Shown here in pieces: positions 48,421-61,751 of a DNA stretch of 64,000 bases; the first letter of the stretch is position 1; each line of letters begins with the position of its first letter. The stretch spans positions 1 through 64,000 of the forward strand of contig JAFEUB010000898.1 of assembly GCA_024529925.1 (NCBI GenBank), given 5' to 3'. The stretch is from Ophthalmolycus amberensis (taxonomy: Eukaryota > Chordata > Actinopteri > Perciformes > Zoarcidae). A program made the position numbers and the translations under genes. The notes under the pieces are model-generated. The model saw only the letters and a list, made by a program, of their open reading frames with translations. It searched no databases and was not told the origin of the DNA.

Positions 48421-49770
48421 TTAAGCTCGAGCCCTATTTGTAGTCCTCTGCTCGAAAATTGCATACCCATACTCAAGAGAGTCCAGAACTCGAACTACAA
48501 GGTCTATTTTAATAATTTTGATGGTATAATACAGGTAGCACTTGTGAGATGTGTTGAATTGTGTAAATATTGTGTATGTGTTACTGGTTAATAACAGATA
48601 CACTTATGGCACAGCTCAAATTGAAAAAGTATCAGGTTCACCTGAAAAAAGCACTTGTATTGAACTTTTTTTTTTAATAATGCAGATATTGGCCTAGAAA
48701 TACGCCACAGACATGTCACAACACATTTTACATGTCCCCACAAAATATTTTACTTCGATTGAGTGAAGCAGGCCAGCATAAATGGTCTGAGTCAAGCAAA
48801 ATTTAGATTTTCGGAACCAGCAGTTGCATTGCTGTATTATAATTCTATATACTATATAGCTAAATATTAACTATATATTCACTTGTCTTATCACTAAGAG
48901 TGTTCAATAATCCTAATAAAGCAGTTTGACACCATTTGGATTAATTTTGAGCAGTTTTCAGGTGTCATATCTGTCAATCATAAAAATATATGCATCATAA
49001 TATGTGTGTATGTGACCCTGGTAAGGCCTGTGATTGGCCGATTTACTCGTGTGACACCATTTTAGATGCGGGATAGTCCAAGGGGAGCCATGCGGGGGTG
49101 TTTGATAGTATCCGGGTCTGTTTACTGACTAAAAATCGTGAAATGCTGACTGAACCCCCCTGTGTACATGGATTGGTCCACCTCACAGAATCAGCTGCCA
49201 TTTTGTCATTCATTGTCGGAGGGCATTGATTTCACTCACAGCCGCTAAGGGGGACACAGCAGCATGGAGCTGCGCAAAAATCAAATGGATTAAATCCATT
49301 TTTCATCACCAAAACGTAAGTTTTTTTTTTTACCCAATTTTTTTTCTGGTGACCTGTGGGTGATGTTGGTATATATATCCATAACTTGAACGGTTTGAAA
49401 GAGAGTAATTTCGAAAACGCTACGCGACGCCGGGTCGAATCACGGCCCTGCTGGATGTTCTGCATCAGCCATGAACGCTCTGCGTTTTCTCATGAGACCA
49501 AAACAAAGACCATAGTACACAGTTTTTTGCCCAGAAAAACGTGGTATTGAGGTAAAACTTATAGTATTCTTCTAGATATGATCTTAGTTCATGTATAATT
49601 GTGTTTTGCAGTGTGTAAAATGGCTCCCATGGTTGTTTCGCCCAGAATGTCTTTGTTACACAGGTATTTATTTTTATTTTTTTTTATTCGTTTTGCAAAA
49701 GTGAATTATACACAGAGTACACATGTGTGGACCCCCCGAGAGCCCCCACATTCAGGGGCGTCGTGCTTAA
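48421..49770. mobile_element. Putative TTAA-bounded DNA transposon (piggyBac or Kolobok type)
   Basis: 1.35 kb present after gene 3 but not after gene 2. It starts TTAAGCTCGAGCCC and ends GGGGCGTCGTGCTTAA, an imperfect inverted pair outside of which lies TTAA at both ends. No transposase was recognised; short open frames (49232-49465 and 49356-49550) match no family I know. The superfamily call rests on TTAA and the terminal inverted repeats only. Confidence 0.45.
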
Positions 49771-50102
49771 GAGGTTTTAACACATAATTAAATGAGTCTC
49801 AATGTAAAATAAAAAGGTATGTTCTGTAGATATTGACCTCCATATCCTCTTGGGCAGGTGTTGGAAATCCAAAATGTTTTTAAAGATGTATCACATTACC
49901 CTCAAATGAAAGAAATCAATACAAATATTTGAATAATGTAAGTGTTTATTAAATTTCTGCTAGTATTCGGAAATTCAAAAGAGATTTAATTAATTAAAAT
50001 AGAATGCAATTAAACAAAAAAAGTGCAAATTATCCATCTATATCAGAGTTTTGTAGACCGAAAGAGATATCTGCAGTGGACCTAATGACATGTCATCTAT
50101 AA

Positions 50103-50174
50103 CAGTGGTTCTCAACTGGTCTGGCTGCGGGACCCACCATCACCCCTTAATGACAAGCCGGGACCCACGACCCA

Positions 50175-50238
<64 letters not shown>

Positions 50239-51149
50239 GATATATATATCTCTATATATATATATCATTTATATATATATATATATCATTTATATATATA
50301 TATATATCATTTATATATATATATATATATATATATCATTTTTATATATATCATTTTTATATATATCATTTCTATATATATAATTTGGGTATATCTATAT
50401 TCAAGACGTCTAGTAGTAGTAACGTCTCTGTGTAGTAAACAACTGTCAAATCAAAAAAGAAAGTACACAATTATATTTTAACAAATATTATTCTCATTTT
50501 TCAAATTTAACTGGATGGATTATAAATACATAGAAATACATGAATACATGTTCTTCTCATTTCAAGTAAAATAACAGCTGGATTAAAAAATTAATTACGT
50601 AATGAAATTCAATTTAGAAAAATGATTTTCACTGAATTGCCCTGCAGCTCTAAATTCAGTTCATTCAGGATGAAGTGATAAATCCACAATATTATATTTT
50701 TCTCATCTTCCAAAAAGAGAAATTAGTGTTGGAAGAATTCACCTCTATGAGTCTGTCCAGTCAGAGTAATGATTCTGGTCTCTCTGGCCATTTCTCTCTT
50801 TTGGAAATTGTCCTATGATTTGACTTTCACATCTCACACTTCAACAGTCCTGCTCTGCTCTCTATCCTCGTCTCTCCCCGTGTGTCACGGTGTGTGTACA
50901 TCTCACTAATTCAGGAAACTTGTCAGAATGCCCATATTTGATTGGCTGAGCTCCATCACGTGATGTAATTCACAACGCATTGGTCGGTGTTTTTCCTGCA
51001 CCGCTGAACAAGTGCCGTAAATGCTGGAATAATTCCGCTGCATAAAAAATGCCCTTCAAAATAAAATCACAACTTATTTTTTTTTTTGTCAGGCAAAGGC
51101 CCGCGACCCACCGAAAACGGGTCCGCGACCCACCAGTTGAGAATCACTG
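50103..51149. mobile_element. hAT non-autonomous element
   Basis: Terminal repeats CAGTGGTTCTCAACTGGT and ACCAGTTGAGAATCACTG, with a perfect 8-base duplication ATCTATAA (50095-50102 and 51150-51157). The empty site exists after gene 2 (as TTATAGAT, near 37203). No transposase. It contains a long (TA)n tract. Confidence 0.92.
50180..50395. repeat. (TA)n-rich microsatellite
   Basis: Roughly 215 bases of almost pure AT, with TATCATT interruptions, within the hAT element. Self-complementary and likely unstable. Confidence 0.95.
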
Positions 51150-51183
51150 ATCTATAAGCCAAATATCAGTTTGATATATTTAA

Positions 51184-51614
51184 GAGAGTAAGGCAATCAT
51201 TTTGTAAAAGCTAAGGTGTTGGAGGAAGAGTTTTTAGCTTTAAGATGAGACGGCAACTTAATCAGCAGCATGCATCTAATGTATGTGTATGTGCACTAAT
51301 AAATAACTTTACATTAAATGTTTTGGTATTGAGACCATTATAGAATATAATTCTAAGCGTAGAGCTTATAATTAAGAATATCGCTGTAGTCGTGCGAAAA
51401 CCTGTAATTCATCTGTAAGTAGGATATAACATATAGAATTAAATAACTGTTATAAGCCAACACAACTCGTAGCCTACTCAATAAAGGCCACCTGTGGTGT
51501 TTTTAAGAAAAACTTTGCTAAAATTGATGACTTCCCTGTTCTTGGAAAGTGTTTATTTTGGAGGAAGCAGCCAATCACAGCCCAGTCGTAAACCCCGCTG
51601 TACTGTTTACCACG
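51184..51614. other. Non-coding sequence before the hAT upstream of CYP2 gene 4
   Basis: 51180-51393 match the gene 2 flank 37580-37794. The remainder has no recognised feature except AATAAA-like motifs. Confidence 0.45.
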
Positions 51615-51622
51615 GTGTTTAG

Positions 51623-52859
51623 TAGGGGTGTCACGGATCACAAACCTCACGGTTCGGTTCGGATCACGGTTCAGGAGTCACGGTTCGGATCATTTTTCGG
51701 ATCAACAAAGAAAAGGGGAGGAGACAAACATAACTTTGCTTTCCATTTATTAATTAAAGAACTTCAAGAACACTTAAAGCAAAGAACTTTGGGCTATAGT
51801 CTCACATGAAAACAAAAATATTGAAGATGTCCAATTTGAAACAAAATGAAATAAATAAATAAAAATAATACATTCAAGAATTATGTTAAGTTTAAGTGCA
51901 ACATGATATGGATCAGGATGTTGATATCCTCGTCCTTTCATCAATATTGAAAGAAAGAAACAGCCAGTGAGCTAGCTTCCACTGTTTACACTGAACTGAA
52001 CTGCTCAGCAACAACTTGGGTCTATGTTTACTTCCTGTCAGGTTATGCCATTCAAATACACAATAATGTTTACCATTACTGTGACATTATTTTCAAAAAG
52101 ATGAGAATATCTCCATTCTCTGGGGAGAGGGTCGACCTTTCTGTGGTGACATTACTATTGGGCCTGTCTAGCTTCACTCTGATACTTCTGTCAGCACCTG
52201 CCCCAGGTGTGTGTCTGTGTGACTCTCACAGAGGGGGCGTGTCTACAGCCCCGGACTAAGAATCACTCCGCCGTGGTGAAAGCGGTCTCTACAGTCTTTT
52301 CCTTCTCATAGACGCCTGGAACAGCTTCACACTGGTGGGTGCGTGAGTGGATTTCGTAGCGTGGCTCAAGCATTTTAACCAGATTTAGAAATCCTTTGTT
52401 TTCTACACCGGAGTGTCCCCGTCGCTGACATGCCCGATGTTTTGCCGTTGTCGTGTGTCTTTCTCTTTAAATAACGCCTACATACCGTAACGCTTTGTCC
52501 ACCACCCTCATCCGTCATTATACGTTACAGGGAAGACAAAATGTTCCCAAACTTGCGACGCCGCGGCTTCTGACGTTCCTCCGCTCGCCATGACTTCACC
52601 GTTAAATGCTTCTAAGCTGCTCCGTTCACGTGAACACACTACTGCTTTATATCTGTTCACTGACACTCTGCATTGATATTCGGGGACTTGTTACTTGAAA
52701 AGGAACAGCAGCAATAGAACTTTATTACACACTATGATGATTACGCTGTAAAAAAAATTAATACAAAATACTCGATTGATCCGCGGTTCACGAGTGATCC
52801 GAACCGTGAGGGCTGATCCGAACGGATCACGGATCGATCCGTGATCCGTGACACCACTA
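51623..52859. mobile_element. hAT-like element immediately upstream of CYP2 gene 4
   Basis: Ends TAGGGGTGTCACGGATCA and GATCCGTGACACCACTA are inverted repeats. A perfect 8-base duplication GTGTTTAG lies at 51615-51622 and 52860-52867. Subterminal regions repeat GGATCACGG/CGGTTCGGATC motifs. No transposase frame was recognised. Its right end is 98 bases before the ATG of CYP2 gene 4. Confidence 0.9.
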
Positions 52860-52957
52860 GTGTTTAGATAAGAGGTGTAGCCCACGCACTGCCGCTGTGA
52901 TATTCTTGGAAACGAACACAAAACTGCAACCAGTGTATCCTGAGTCAGCCGGTCGCA

Positions 52958-55900
52958 ATGGATCAACTCTCTGGTGTTTCCTCCGCGTGGCTGTGGCTGG
53001 ACGGCCGCAGCCTGCTCCTCTTCACGCTGGTGCTCCTGGTGACCGCAGAGTATTTAAGGGTCCGTCGGCCCAGCAGCTTTCCTCCAGGACCCTGGGCTTT
53101 TCCTCTCGTGGGCAACATGTTCTCCCTTGACCTGAGCAATGTCCATGGAGACATGACTACGGTGAGACTGAGATAATGCATCCATTTGTCGTCAGATTGA
53201 GGGAAGATGATCCTATTATATTAAACTACACAAACAGTAGCCTATCTAAACTTGTTTAAATTAGCTCCACCTTGACCAACTAAAACAGTAAAACTATTTA
53301 GATAATGCACCAGTAATACTTATATTATATATAACGATCACATGGAGGCGTTTCTGCTTTCTTTTGACACCTTATGTATATTTTGCTAATATAACTTCTA
53401 CATAAGTGACATTCCGGGACAAAGCAGGACTTTTACTTGTAAAGTACTTTCATAATATCGCAGTATTGCTGCTTTTAAGAATTTAAATAGGATAGAAGAT
53501 GTGGGCATTATCTCAAGAACCAGTCAAACTAAAATAATTGGGTTGGATACAACTTAATAAACCTGAAACTGTAAAAATGAGAGACAACAGTCCACACATG
53601 GTCAAAGATCATTTAGTTTCCGCAGCCTTTCCAGCTTTGAGATCTACAGTTTTCAAATCCAATTTGCCTGATTTTCAAATCAATTCTTAAACAACACTGG
53701 ATATTATGCAATGTGGTTGTTGAGAAAAAAAGTATACTAATATATTTTACAACTTTCTCCTGCTGTTTTGAGCATTTTCTCACAACTCAAGGTAAAGGTG
53801 GCATGTTTTCTCACTCACCTGTGTTGTGTTTGTGGCAGTTAGCAGAGAAGTATGGGAACGTGTACAGCCTGAAACTCAGCGGCTCGTGGACGGTGGTGTT
53901 GAATGGCCTCAGCGTACTTCAAGAGGGCCTCAGTAAAGGAGACCTGTCTGATCGGCCAGAATTCCCACTCCATACTGATGTGTTGCCCAAGTTGGGTAAA
54001 GACTTATTCATGACCACGTTGAGTTAAGATTTTCTACTCCATCACTGATGGGCTGCAGCGATCTTTGTTGCTTTCACTGATGTGATCTGAATCCATAAAT
54101 GTCAAAGACCGAGAAACGTGTAATTTTTCATTGGTAAATCAGAATGGACACTGACTTTATGAATGTGATGTTCTAGTGTTGCTAATGAACCAGAGTTTAG
54201 CCTGTCACTATATTCAATAATAAGTGCATGTTCATGACAAGTTAATCAAGTATTCCTCTAGAGTTTGATCAAATTTAAGATAAACTCACTGAGTTTTCCA
54301 CTTTACATACAGACTGTTTTGTACTCACTGTGAACTCCTTTATATCCCAATCTGTTGTTGTTAATCTAATTACATTTTTCTCATCAGGTATTATTAATTC
54401 TAATGGACATAAGTGGAAACAGCAGAGGCGATTTGCCCTCTTCACTCTCAAATACTTTGGCGTTGGCAAGAAATCCCTCGAATCCTCCATACTGGATGAA
54501 GTTATTTATATATCCAAAGAAATCGCTAATCATAAAGGTAAAGAATCTGATGCAGAAATATCTAACACTGGCTGTAACTGCTGTAATCTGAATACATAAT
54601 GCTTCTTGCTCATCGGACAGCTCATTTTTCATTTTGATATGTTTGCCATGTGATCAACTGTCCAGGGAAACCCTTCACTCTTCATTTAATAATGAACAAC
54701 GCCGTCTCCAACATCATCTGCTCCCTGGTTTTTGGTCATCGCTTTGAGTACGGTAATGAGAGGTTTCTGAAACTGTTGACGTTGTTGGACAAAGGGACCC
54801 AGATTGAAGGCTCCATTTGGGCACAGGTACTGCATTTCAAAGCTTTTGATGAAAGCTTCTTGCTTTGTACTGTACCTGATCAATATATCTGAATACTATC
54901 TTATCCTGATCAGTGTTCATTGATCTTTTGATGTCACAGATTACATTGTTGCGAGGTATTACGCGTTGACATAAATGTGTCTTATTTACAGTCTTCCCAT
55001 TGATATTGACAGCTGTACAACCAATTTCCTGTGCTGATGAGGCGTCTGCCGGGGCCACACCACACGCTTCAAAGTATATATGGTGAAATATTGGGCTTGA
55101 TGAAAGCAGAAATCAATAAGCACAAGGAAGACTGGAACACCTCTGAGCCCAGAGACTTCATTGACTGTTACTTGAATGAGATTCAGAAGGTGGGTGGACA
55201 AACGGCCACTGTTTTGATAAGCCACTCATCTGTCAGTCATTTTTCAAGCAAACCTACCAGCCATTCCTCAGTCCCTGCTTCTCAATTTAAACTTCTGCTA
55301 CTTGTCTTACATGATTGTAAAATCTTTTGGTTTTGTACTGCTTATAGTGCAGCCCTGATTTGTAAGGTTTTGCTCATATTCCTGAGGAAAGACAAAGTAT
55401 AAAAAGACTGTAAATTGGCTTTAATATCACTCAAATCGAAGTAACATTACTTTTATGACTCAGATCCACGTTCCCTGACTAACCATTGTGGTGGAAAAAA
55501 CGATTTAATACTGAGTGAGTCCTATGATACTGAAATTAAGAAACATTGAGAAAACAACCTTGTTTATAACTGTGGGTCCTAAAACCTTAAAGATTGATCT
55601 CACAAAACGGCATAACGGGCCAAAACACTGAGTGTGACTGTGGAAATTTGCCATCACACCATTTGAATGTGAAAACACATTACAATACCAACCGATACCT
55701 CTCCAGTTTACGTTGTAATGGCCCCTTCCCCTTGCTCCCTTTACGACCCCTGGTCCAATTTGGTGTTGCGGATGGTGTGAACAAATGACAAGATTGTCTC
55801 TAGTTTAAGAATGTACTCAGAAAGTAAAATGAATAAGTCATCTTGCAATAATGGCTGTCCTGTAATAAATACATTTTTGATAATCAATTTCCACCCATGC

Positions 55901-57329
55901 CGATAGGTTCCACTATTGAAATATTCAAACAACAAGGCCAGTTGTTTGGCAATCATGTTTTGCATGTAAAGTTGACATTAAAATGTGCATCAATAGCAAT
56001 AGGCCCTTTTCACAGCAGCCATCTTGACATTTGGGTAAACACATAATTGATCAAATACATGACGGTCCGGTTGTGTTTAGTGTCACAGCTGTTCCAGTGA
56101 GTCAGCGTGCAAAATACCTCAATGGAACGGGGCCATGATTCATTTGATCAATTACACCTGTGTTAAGCTTCTATGACTTGTAGAAATGGCTACTGTGAAA
56201 AGGACATTGTGTATTTTTAAAATGTTCAGCATCAGGACAAGAGGGACGATGAAGCAGATGCTGGTTTTAATGAGGACAATCTGGCAATGTGTGCCTTTGA
56301 TCTGTTTGGGGCCGGCACTGAGACCACTTCCACCACCCTGCGCTGGGCTTTGCTCTACATGACAAAGTACCCCGAGATCCAGGGTAAGAGCTCACAGACG
56401 TGGACAAGAAGTCATTGGGAGTTTGCTTGGCAGAAACAAGTGCAAACCTGAATTGCACTCATTGAGTCCCAGACTCATTTATTGTTCCCTCCTCTGCTGT
56501 CCCGTTTCACAGCAAAGGTCCAGGCCGAGATAGACGGATTGATTGGACAGTCCAGACAGCCGTCCATGGAAGATCGTGCCAACCTGCCGTACACGGACGC
56601 TGTCATACACGAGGTCCAGAGGATGGGCAACATAGCTCCTCTCAGTCTGCCTCATATTACTAACAAGGACGTCCAGCTGGGAGGCTACACAATCCCAAAG
56701 GTCTGTTCTCATACACAGTTTGTATGTCACATACACGACCGTGTTGCATCTTTATGAGTTGCCTTTACAATTCCAATCACCAGGGAGTTACGATAATCCC
56801 CAATCTGACCTCGGTGCTGTTTGACAAGAATGAGTGGGAGACGCCCGACACCTTTAACCCAGGACACTTTCTGAACGAGGAGGGCAAGTTCGTGAAGCGA
56901 GCTGCTTTCATCCCTTTCTCTTCTGGTAAGTACCATTTCTTAAAAAAAAATTCTGTTAAGATTATTTTTGGGGGTTTTGTATTGCCTTTATTCGATACAG
57001 CTGGAGATAGACAGGAAAGAGGCAGAGCGAGGGGGCGACATGCAGCAAAAGGGCTGCTGCGGTAAAGACTCCGATGTTGTCCACCAGGTGAGCCACCAGG
57101 GCGTCCCCGATTGTCTGATGAATTGTTGTTGTGTAATTTTGATGCAGGCAAGCGACTGTGTCCCGGGGAGAACCTGGCCAGGATGGAGCTCTTCCTCTTC
57201 TTCACCTCCTTTATGCAGCGCTTCAGCTTCTCCATGCCTCCGGGTGTGGAGCCTGTGATGAAGCCCCGTTTTGGCATCACCCTTTCACCCATCCCCTATG
57301 AAATCTGTGCCACTTCACGCAAAGAGTGA
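52958..57329 (+). CDS. Cytochrome P450 family 2 (CYP2J-like), gene 4, divergent paralogue
   Basis: Exons: 52958-53161, 53839-53995, 54388-54537, 54666-54826, 55013-55189, 56230-56383, 56513-56700, 56784-56925, 57148-57329. 504 residues, open. The N-terminal anchor and hinge (RRPSSFPPGP), I-helix AGTETT 311-316, K-helix E368-R371 and haem motif FSSGKRLCPG (Cys449) are all present. Exon 2 is 6 bases shorter and exon 6 is 12 longer than in genes 1-3, both in frame; a second AG six bases into exon 6 could serve as acceptor. Exons 1-6 and 9 are clearly diverged from genes 1-3, but exons 7-8 and intron 7 are nearly identical to them. The start is preceded within 100 bases by a hAT element. The N-terminus (SAWLWLDGRSLLLF) suggests a different subfamily from genes 1-3. 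Confidence 0.94.
53275..53490. repeat. Dispersed fish repeat in intron 1 of CYP2 gene 4
   Basis: Contains GTAAAACTATTTAGATAATG, GGACTTTTACTTGTAAAGTA and GTATTGCTGCTTTTA, phrases of a widespread teleost repeat. A shortened copy is at 44262-44305. Confidence 0.5.
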
Positions 57330-58578
57330 TACACCTCCTCAAGCATTTGCACATTTTCCAAATATATTTCAGATTGTTCATTTTGAAATATCTTTGGCCT
57401 CTTGGGGGCAGAAAAAGTCGACAACAACCTAACACAGTGTCCCCTTAAAATGTTATGGTTGATGTTTTGAGCAAACTCTTGCCTATTTACACTCTAATGT
57501 GTAAAATTTTAGCATTTATTTGAAGTAGTGGCTCTGCCAACTGTAAGTCCAATATAGTCTCCCTTTAGGTCTGCTTTGGTCTCCAACAACTCTCAATAAA
57601 CCATCTGGATCTTTCATGTGATAAATATTTGACTTTTTTCTTTACAATCTAGTTGTTGAGTTAGTTATGTCTGATTAAACAAGGAGCTTAATTAAGTGGA
57701 GCGTGAAGGTAACAAGAAATGTCACTTGAAGGGTTGGGCTGAAAGACCTGTATTATGGTCTATCCATTTTTATCAACAGCATTTTTCACCATTTACCTGT
57801 GACGAAAAACATCTGTGAAATCCTGAAGGAGGACATCTTTGCCAACATCTGGACCTCCTGAATCAAAGTATGTCACATCAAAGCCTTTTGCCTGCTGACA
57901 CATTCAAGTTTAACAGGAAAGCAGTGCAAAGGTCATCAACCTGTGTGCTGGGTAAGAGGGCAGATGTCAGAACTCCACAGCGATAAGAATATACTGCAGT
58001 TCAGTGACGTAAGTAGTAAAAGTCGACGCGGAACTGCTTTTGTGAGTTTTTTTAGTGAGATGAGCACGAGCTTCGTCCTGTCATTCTGGTTTAAAATCAG
58101 ATATTAACCCAAAAGACGTGTATGTTTGTGTGACACTTTATCTTTGTTGGTAATATTCCCTAAAGTGAACTCTTGAGTACTGTAGGACCTTATGCTGACA
58201 GCCAATATTATCAGACAATCATTGACAAGAGTTAACAGACTGTAATAAAAATGTACTTTACAAGTTTGACATTTTATAAAAAGACAAAAAAAAAGTAATG
58301 TTTAATAACTTTCATGAGACATATACAAACATGACAAATAATGAAACCATTGCACGTTTATATACTGAGGAATATTTCTCATTACATGATTGCGTACAAA
58401 CTGATTTAAAGATAATTGTCAACTTATATATGGAGAGGCTTGCCCTCAGAGAAGCCACAAAAACCCTCTTCACTAATTCAGTTACATTTTACAGTTCACA
58501 GCTCGTCTCCTTTCAGCTCTTGTCTGTTGTCTGTTGGGTGATGTTTCCTCATGATGTGGAGCGTTTAAACAACATGAC
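57330..58578. other. Convergent intergenic region between CYP2 gene 4 and the EGF gene
   Basis: Holds the two 3' UTRs. AATAAA at 57595-57600 is a probable signal for CYP2 gene 4 (266 bases after its stop). ATTAAA on the minus strand (58301-58306) may serve the EGF gene. No other gene seen. Confidence 0.55.
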
Positions 58579-59513
58579 TCATCTGCCCTTCCTCTCAGGA
58601 CACTGGATTTTGTAGCCCACCCTGTAGGCCTGCAGGTACACACGGGCCTGGTTTGTCCTGAAACAAAACATTTCTCATCATTTTACTTATGCTCTGATCC
58701 GACTTGACCTTTACATACGCTATAAAAACAAATGCTACTGTAACACACCTCTCACATTTGCTTATGCAATATGGTTTTGTCCTGAACTAGAATAACTTTT
58801 TAGAAATCTAATCTAATCTATTCAAGTAGGTACATGTAGATGACAGCCCTATAATAAAACTCCACCTTTCTGCTACTTGAAACAACTAACCTCACAAAGT
58901 ACTTAACAATTGAATGCGATAAGAAAACAGGTAACCTGTATTTGGTGCAAAGCTGAACTCCCAGAGGTCCACAGCGGTCAACGTAACTCTCCCTAAATGC
59001 CTTTCGTACAGCTCGAGCCATACTGACCACCGTGGTGACCACAGGACACGTCCTACGAAGCACACAAACACAAACACACATCCATGACAATAAGTAATAA
59101 TAATAATTTGAATCACATGGCTTTCCCAAGTTCATCAACAATGTATCATTGTGTCTTTGATATGCAAGTTCCAATATTGTGAAAACTTCACTTTGCCAAT
59201 TGTAACAGCAAAATAAAAGAACAGCACCAGCTAAACTGTACGCTGCCTTTAACTGTAACTACTGTGAGCAGGAGACAGACCACAGATGAAAGAAACGCTG
59301 GTGTAATTTGTGACTCTGTTATTGTTGTTGGTGTCGTTCATACTTACAGTCTCTCACAGCGCAGGCCAGCAGTGCCCTCGGGACAGGTGCAGGTGTTGTG
59401 AGGACTGCATGTGGCCCCGTGTCGGCAGGGCGGCACACAGGGGGTGGTCACTGCTGTAGACACACCACACAGCAAGAGCGTTAATGCAACGCGACGGCTT
59501 AGAAAGGTATTTT

Positions 59514-59549
<36 letters not shown>

Positions 59550-61751
59550 ACACACACACAGACGAACCCGTTTCACAGAGACTTCCAGTAAATCCTTTGG
59601 CACAGCGGCACCTGTTGAGGCCCACACACACTCCACCATTCTTACAAGGTTTCTGACACTGAACAGGCTCTGAGGGAGACAGAACATACAGAAGACAACA
59701 TACAGTCAAGTTTAAGGCAGAAATTCACAGAACATCTATTACTGTTATAGTAGGGAAAATTGGTTATATTATTTCCATTGCAACATCAGCATAATATAAT
59801 AATTATATCTATTGAGCACTTTTCATACAAGATTTGAAGCTCAAAGTGCTTTACAATTAAAAAATGCAAATGCAACACATTAAAACAATACAGATTGACA
59901 CCTAATATAAGCCAAAATAAATAAACAGGTTTTCAGCTGTTTAAAAATGTGGTAGGGTTCTCCATAATTGTGGAGCATAGTTTTTTTTTTAAAAGTTGCG
60001 CAGCTTATTTTCTGGTACATATAGTGTGTGCATTTAAAAACCTAGCAGTAGAGGATCTAAGAGCTCATGAAGGAATATGAGACAGATAGCCTGCAATGTA
60101 AGCGGGTTCCAAACCATTGGGAGCTTTAAAAACAAATAAAAGAACCTAAAATCTACTCTAAAAGATGTAGATAAAACCTATTACCTACTTAGAGCAAACA
60201 GTGACCTGGAACAGTGGCCAAGACAAGCTGGACTGTGTTTAAGGAGGGAAGCAATTCTCTCTGGCTATTGACTATTCCAGATTTTATTTTTAATTCTAAG
60301 CTGTGGTGTTAAAAACGTATTCGAGGTAGAGACTGTATATCCAGCAGCCGTCAGAAAGATCAAACAGTGACTGATTGGAGCTGCTCAAGAATCTGTGCAC
60401 AGCTCCACCGACTGGCTGCCTGGAGAACTGCACACCCAACATTATTGGCTTTTGACAATATAAAATAGAGCCATGTTTTCCTGGACCTTAGGCTGCAACT
60501 AACTAGCACAACCAATTAATCGGCCAAATATTTTGCTGATTATTGCTTGTCAAAAGATAGTTAAAAGTTAAAAGTCAAAGCTGACTTCATCTAAGACAGC
60601 AATTCTATACCCAAAGATATCAAGTTTACTATCATATCAGACAAAGAAAAGCAGGGAATCTTCACATTTGAGAGGCTGGAACCAGCAATTTTGTTTTGCA
60701 TCTTACCTTGAAAAATTATTTCAATCATTTTTCGATTCTCAAAATAGTTTAAGCTGCACTTATGACTCCTCGTGAAAGTAGTTGAGGGCAGTTCAAATTA
60801 AGAGTTACCTCTCAGATTGTTTCAATTGATGGATTATTTAGAGGACAAAAGTATTTCACACAAAAAAAGTGGCGGGAAAAAAAAGAGAAAAATCTGATTC
60901 TTCGATTTTTGTTAGGACCTCTTGTTTGGGTCCCAATGCAAGTTATCATATGATTATATACACATATTATATACATATACAGTATATACTCAATTATACA
61001 TTTCATATTTTCCATTACATTTTCTATTTTGGGTCCATAAAGCCATTTTTAGCTTTATCTCCCCGAACAAGTGGAGTATAGAAAAGCTTTTATCTCCTTA
61101 AGGGGGAATTTGGTATACAGACACGCAGTCAATGATAATAAATATAGAAAAGTACAGCAATAGAAAAAAGACAACAAAAATACAAAAAAGTACACGGGTT
61201 AATGTAGAAGAAGCCTGAACAAGGAAAACTGTGCTGTATCCAGAGCTGGTAACAATCCAAATCTCATTTTGTTTAAAAAGCCCAATAGCTGATGGGATAA
61301 TGGAACCTCATATATCAGTTAGTGACTCCTCTGGAGAGGGAAAACCTGCGTCCTGATGGAAGCAAATTAAACTCGGTGTGAAAAAGGTGCTGGGAGGGAA
61401 AGTGGTGCAGAGGCGCCGACAACAAATTCAGCACCTCACCAGAGAAAAAGCCATTAGAAGTAATGCGTTCGCACAAATTAGAACAAGTGGGGAACAATTC
61501 TCTCTGACGTTAGCTATACTACATTTTACTATATTGAAACATGGGTTCAACATGGTTTCTGTGTGTAAAATGCATGCTGATAATATTACAATTGTGTAGC
61601 ACGGGATAAATAAAACATAGTTAGTGTAATGTCACCTATCTGGCAACGAGCTCCTTGCCATCCGCCAACACAAGTGCATTTGTTGACATCCACACATGTT
61701 CCCCCGTTTTGGCAGGCAGGAGTGCACAGGGCTGCAAAACACACACACACA

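Larger units (their letters stand above)
49777..51183. repeat. Inverted copy of the CYP2 gene 2 3'-flank segment
   Basis: 49781-50102 and 51150-51178 together are the reverse complement of about 37185-37575. Direct-orientation similarity resumes at 51180. Both junctions are at TTAA (49777-49780 and 51180-51183). The hAT element 50103-51149 was inserted into it. Confidence 0.85.

Noticed and set aside
50180..50395. Open frame of tyrosine/isoleucine repeats
   Set aside because: Pure translation of a (TA)n microsatellite inside a hAT element.
44262..53490. Shared sequence between the region upstream of CYP2 gene 3 and intron 1 of gene 4, first taken as an ancestral tandem unit
   Set aside because: Both are fragments of a widespread fish repeat, so the match says nothing about gene history.
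59499..59709. Cys-Val repeat proteins at the CA tracts of the EGF gene
   Set aside because: Artefact of an EGF exon read through its donor into a CA microsatellite.
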